Below, piece by piece: positions 60,801 to 64,000 of a stretch of 64,000 bases of DNA. A program made the translations under genes and the position numbers. The stretch covers positions 51,797,563-51,861,562 of the forward strand of contig JARCOQ010000005.1 of NCBI GenBank assembly GCA_029207755.1, given 5' to 3'. Below the pieces are notes generated by a model. It saw nothing but the letters and a program-made list of their open reading frames with translations, ran no database searches and had not been told where the DNA came from. Numbering within the stretch: the stretch's first letter is position 1; each line of letters starts with the position of its first letter. Source of the stretch: Chamaea fasciata. Its lineage: Eukaryota > Chordata > Aves > Passeriformes > Sylviidae.

Positions 60801-61423
60801 CCAACTTCATACTTCCCTTCTTACTCAGAGCCATAAATCTATAAATGAGAGTGTCAAACAGGGGAGGGAAGCAGAATTAGCTTTAGCCCTGGAGCTGTTA
60901 GGCACACCACTCGGAAACAGGAGTTCTCCTGGTTTGTTCTCTCATGAGGAAGCAGGAGAAACCTGAAGGATGTTTATTAACATCCTTCCAGGCATCCGAG
61001 AATCAACTGCTGCAGCATCAAATGTTCGTGGTCAGAGCCCTGAGTACCTTCAGCCTCTTTATTCTGCTCCAAGTGAAAGCCTGGGTTTGAAACATTGCTC
61101 TGCAACTCACAGAATGCCAGATTCACTTAGGATAGCAAAGAGCAGTGATTTCACTGCATATGGGCAATGAAATCTTGGCTTTCCTATTTGTTTTACACTC
61201 CAAGAGGGAAAAAATGCACAAAGAATTCTCAATTCATGTAACTGCAGATCTCAAAGCACCAGACAGCAACAAGGTGAGGAGAGTTGGGGCATCGCACAAT
61301 ACCTGCGTATCCATCATGACTTCATGCATCAACCACAATGAGCAGGGATAAAAAAATGCCAGTTTTTTCAAAACAGATGTAACCCTGATTATTCTCTGAT
61401 GGGAAACCATCCATCCTAGTCCT
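57801..61423. other. Upstream flank of KCNA6
   Basis: No coding exon recognised. A T-rich tract lies at 58028-58064. An AT-rich part (58600-58880) is followed by a GC-richer part (59050-59640), whose overlapping frames (up to 235 residues) look like composition effects. Regulatory elements or a 5' noncoding exon of KCNA6 could lie here but are not visible. Confidence 0.5.
58028..58064. repeat. T-rich homopolymer tract
   Basis: Runs of T interrupted by C. Confidence 0.85.
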
Positions 61424-61552
61424 AGAATCATAGAATGGCCAGGGTTGGAAGGGGTCTTAAAGGCTATCCTATTCCAAACCCTTGCCATGAGCAGGGGGGA
61501 CATGTTCCCCTAGCCCAAGCAGCCCAGAGCCCCATGCAGCCAGACCTTGGGC
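61424..61552 (-). mobile_element. CR1 tail fragment, antisense
   Basis: AGAATCATAGAATGGCCAGG is the reversed tail, followed by the CCCTTGCCATGAGCAGGG block and CCCAGAGCCCCATGCAGCCA. Confidence 0.9.
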
Positions 61553-62917
61553 AGTCTCTATACTGCCCTTTGAAAAGGGTGCTGGTACCACTGCTGACTG
61601 ATGGACGAAGAATTGCACTCCATGAAGTGAAGGCGATAGTCCCATTCCCTGGGTCAACCCAGACTATTCCTGGAACGCTGTCCTTTCCGTGTGTTCTTGT
61701 ACTGGCAAAAATATAAAATCATATAACTAAAGATTTTGTCACAATACTGGGATAAATGGAGGAGGGGAAGACAAAACAGGTTGTACCAGAAACTTTCACA
61801 CAAATATTTCCTAGCTTTCAAGTACTTCCCTTAACCTAAAGTGCCTTTAATACTGTGTTTGTCTTGGGTTTTCCCCAAAAGAACTATCTATAGAAGGGTA
61901 ACTTTTAAACCTTTTTTTTTTTAAATCCCTTAAATATTTCCTGTGTAAGGACATTGATTTTTTAGGTTTTTTTTCAGATGCCCTTTCCCAGAGAGACATT
62001 GTGTGTGTATTTCAGGGAATTCACATTTCTGTTTATCACTTGAGGAAAATCATTCTGGCCTGTCATAGTTTCTAGGTTCACAACACAACCCTGTGGTGTG
62101 TAAGCAAATGAATGAGTGTGACAGACAGTGACAGCATTGTGCAGACCCCTCACCAGGGAAAGATGGATGGTTTAACAACTTTTTGCTGGGCACCTTAAAA
62201 TGACTGAGGTGTACAAATACTATGTCAGGTTTTGCAGCATCAGATGCAACTGCTTTGACTGCTCTGTTCATATTTAAGCTGATCTTTGTCCCCTTGTGGG
62301 TCTGTTCAACCCCTTTTGCTCCTGCACTCCAACATTTAATTTCCGTTCTTTAATTTATTTCTATCCTAGAGGCCCTGAGGTGGTCCCAAGTGTTTATCCT
62401 TCCATCCTGTGCCTCAGATCCTGTCCATGTCCCATCCTCCTTCCCATTTTCTATCTTCTCCCAGCCTTTTTGGTTTGTTGTTCTATTATTTCTCATTTCC
62501 CTGTTCCTTCTGCTTCTAATCCTTTTATTTAACTTTGGCTCACACCAAAACCCCAATATTTCAATGAAGCCTTGCTTCCATGCAAGAGAAAGGCATGATT
62601 TCCAAAATGACAGGAGATTCTTGAGAATTTTGCTGTGGAATTTGGTCCCTCTACATCTGGGTGCCCATCCAGTGCTTCTAAATGTACAGTGAGGAAAATT
62701 GGTTTAGCCCAAGTCCAGAATGCCCTTGCAAGCAGCCCTGGCTAAGAGCAGGTTGTACATGCTGCCAGTGGCACCTCTGATGTTTTCAGCTGGTGGTGCA
62801 ATGTTTCCTAAGTGGCCCAGGAAATGATCAGTGCCTTACATCCTGTGTAAGGGTATGTGGAAGGAGAAAGCTTCTGCTTCTTTAATCAAGGTCCAATCAA
62901 GGATCCTTTCAATGCAA
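61553..62917. other. Intergenic DNA
   Basis: Nothing recognised. Confidence 0.5.
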
Positions 62918-63222
62918 AGAGAGACTCTTGACAAGGGCCTGGAGTGACAGGACAAGGGGGAATGGCTCCACACTGACAGAGAGCAGGTTTAGATTGGATA
63001 TTGGGAAGAAATTGTTCCCTGTGAGGGTGGGGAGGCCTTGGTACAGGTTGTCCAGAGAAGCTGTGGCTGGCCCATCCCTGGCAGTGTCCAAGGCCAGGCT
63101 GGATGGGGCTCTGAGCAACCTGGGCTAGTGGAAGGTGTCCCCATCCATACCAGGGGATTGGAATGAGATGATCTTAAAGGTCCCTTCCAACTTAGACTAT
63201 TCTGTGAATCTATGATTCTATG
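62918..63222 (+). mobile_element. CR1 fragment, 3' end
   Basis: GAGAGACTCTTGACAAGGGC to GTGAATCTATGATTCTATGA. It is well preserved and close to the 47740-48203 copy. Confidence 0.93.
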
Positions 63223-64000
63223 AAAGGTGATAATAAAGGGAAAAACTGAAAGAAAAACACACAGAGACACAAAGAGATAACTGAGAAATTACAAACTACA
63301 AAATTATTCAGTCACTAATTTCAACAGATGAGAGCAATGAGAAACAGGAGGAGTTGTGACAATTGAGTGGGGCCTTTGAAAGTGTGGAAAATTGGGGAGA
63401 GTTTAGGAACTGCTGGTCACTTACAGCACCCCTTAACGATCATCCCTGAGAGCTTGAGGTCACCCAGTGAAAGTTCCACTGAGGGCATCTCTACACTCAC
63501 ATGCACTTGCAGCCTGTATAAACTATATTAAAAAGATAAACAAAACCAAAACAGACAGACAAAACCCAAGAGAAAATCAAGAAACAGCAGCAAAGGAACA
63601 CCTCAGCTGTGGAAATTCATTACACTTACATTTGTTAGTCATTACAAGTTCTAACAGGCTGTTAGATGTTGCCTGTATTGTAACGAAACTCACTTTATTT
63701 TATGCCACCGTCTCTTTTATTGAGAGGGAACAATAAAGAAAGATTTTAGTGAGATGTGCACTGCTCTGATGTGAAGGGAACTCCCTGTTGCATGGGAAGC
63801 CCTCATCCGTTGTGTGTCATGCATCCACCCTGCCCCTTCTGCCTGTCCACAGTCCCAGCCACAAAGAGGGAAAGGATTTTGCCTTTCTCTAACTTTGAAT
63901 TGCCCTTCACAGGGATTTCTGTTCACCCCTGGAATGGAAGTGATGAAACTTCTAGAGGTCATCTGGCTAAAAAAGGGTCACGTCCCCACCTGTGAGGGCA
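63223..64000. other. Intergenic DNA to the window end
   Basis: Nothing recognised. Confidence 0.5.

Noticed and set aside
1..64000. CRISPR array, tRNA or rRNA genes, bacterial or phage system
   Set aside because: No evenly spaced short repeats with unique spacers, no cloverleaf or rRNA motifs seen, and the sequence is clearly avian nuclear DNA.

Overview
The window looks like vertebrate nuclear DNA, specifically a bird and most likely a passerine. It has one intact protein gene in 64 kb, about two dozen chicken-repeat-1 (CR1) LINE fragments ending in the typical ATTCTATGATTCT-like tail, and avian endogenous-retrovirus LTR pieces. There is no sign of bacterial gene organisation, a CRISPR array, tRNA or rRNA genes, or an operon. 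Most open frames are chance frames, or frames across CR1 and low-complexity DNA.

The gene is a single-exon Shaker-type voltage-gated potassium channel on the minus strand at 55469-57025. It is recognisable as KCNA6 (Kv1.6): the N-terminus, T1 domain, six membrane segments, TTVGYGD filter, PVP hinge and MLTEV C-terminus all fit. It sits in a CpG island of roughly 56.3-57.8 kb. A GC- and CA-rich leader lies to its right and a probable 3' UTR of about 2.3 kb to its left. In other vertebrates KCNA6 is followed by KCNA1 and KCNA5 in the same orientation. If that order holds here, the roughly 53 kb to the left is KCNA6-KCNA1 intergenic DNA, and KCNA1 lies outside the window.

Layout: 1-26.8 kb is repeat-rich. 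It holds CR1 pieces in both orientations, two related LTRs in opposite orientation (9.76-10.57 and 13.24-13.70 kb), an 80-bp higher-order minisatellite (14.7 kb), a G-tract cluster (15.1 kb) and a 234-bp, about 95% identical inverted duplication (17.0/18.0 kb). The stretch 26.8-34.6 kb has almost no recognisable repeats. Two unrelated ERVL-like LTR remnants lie at 34.65-34.89 and 38.37-38.89 kb. From 39 to 48 kb there is another CR1 cluster with A-rich tracts. From 48.2 to 61.4 kb, around KCNA6, there is only one short CR1 piece. From 61.4 to 64 kb CR1 resumes.

I found no convincing undescribed biological system. The most useful leads are the inverted duplication, the two-type minisatellite, the lineage-specific loops and open N-terminal extension of the channel gene, and the repeat-poor domains. 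All identities and repeat names come from reading the sequence by eye. Repeat boundaries are approximate unless stated otherwise.
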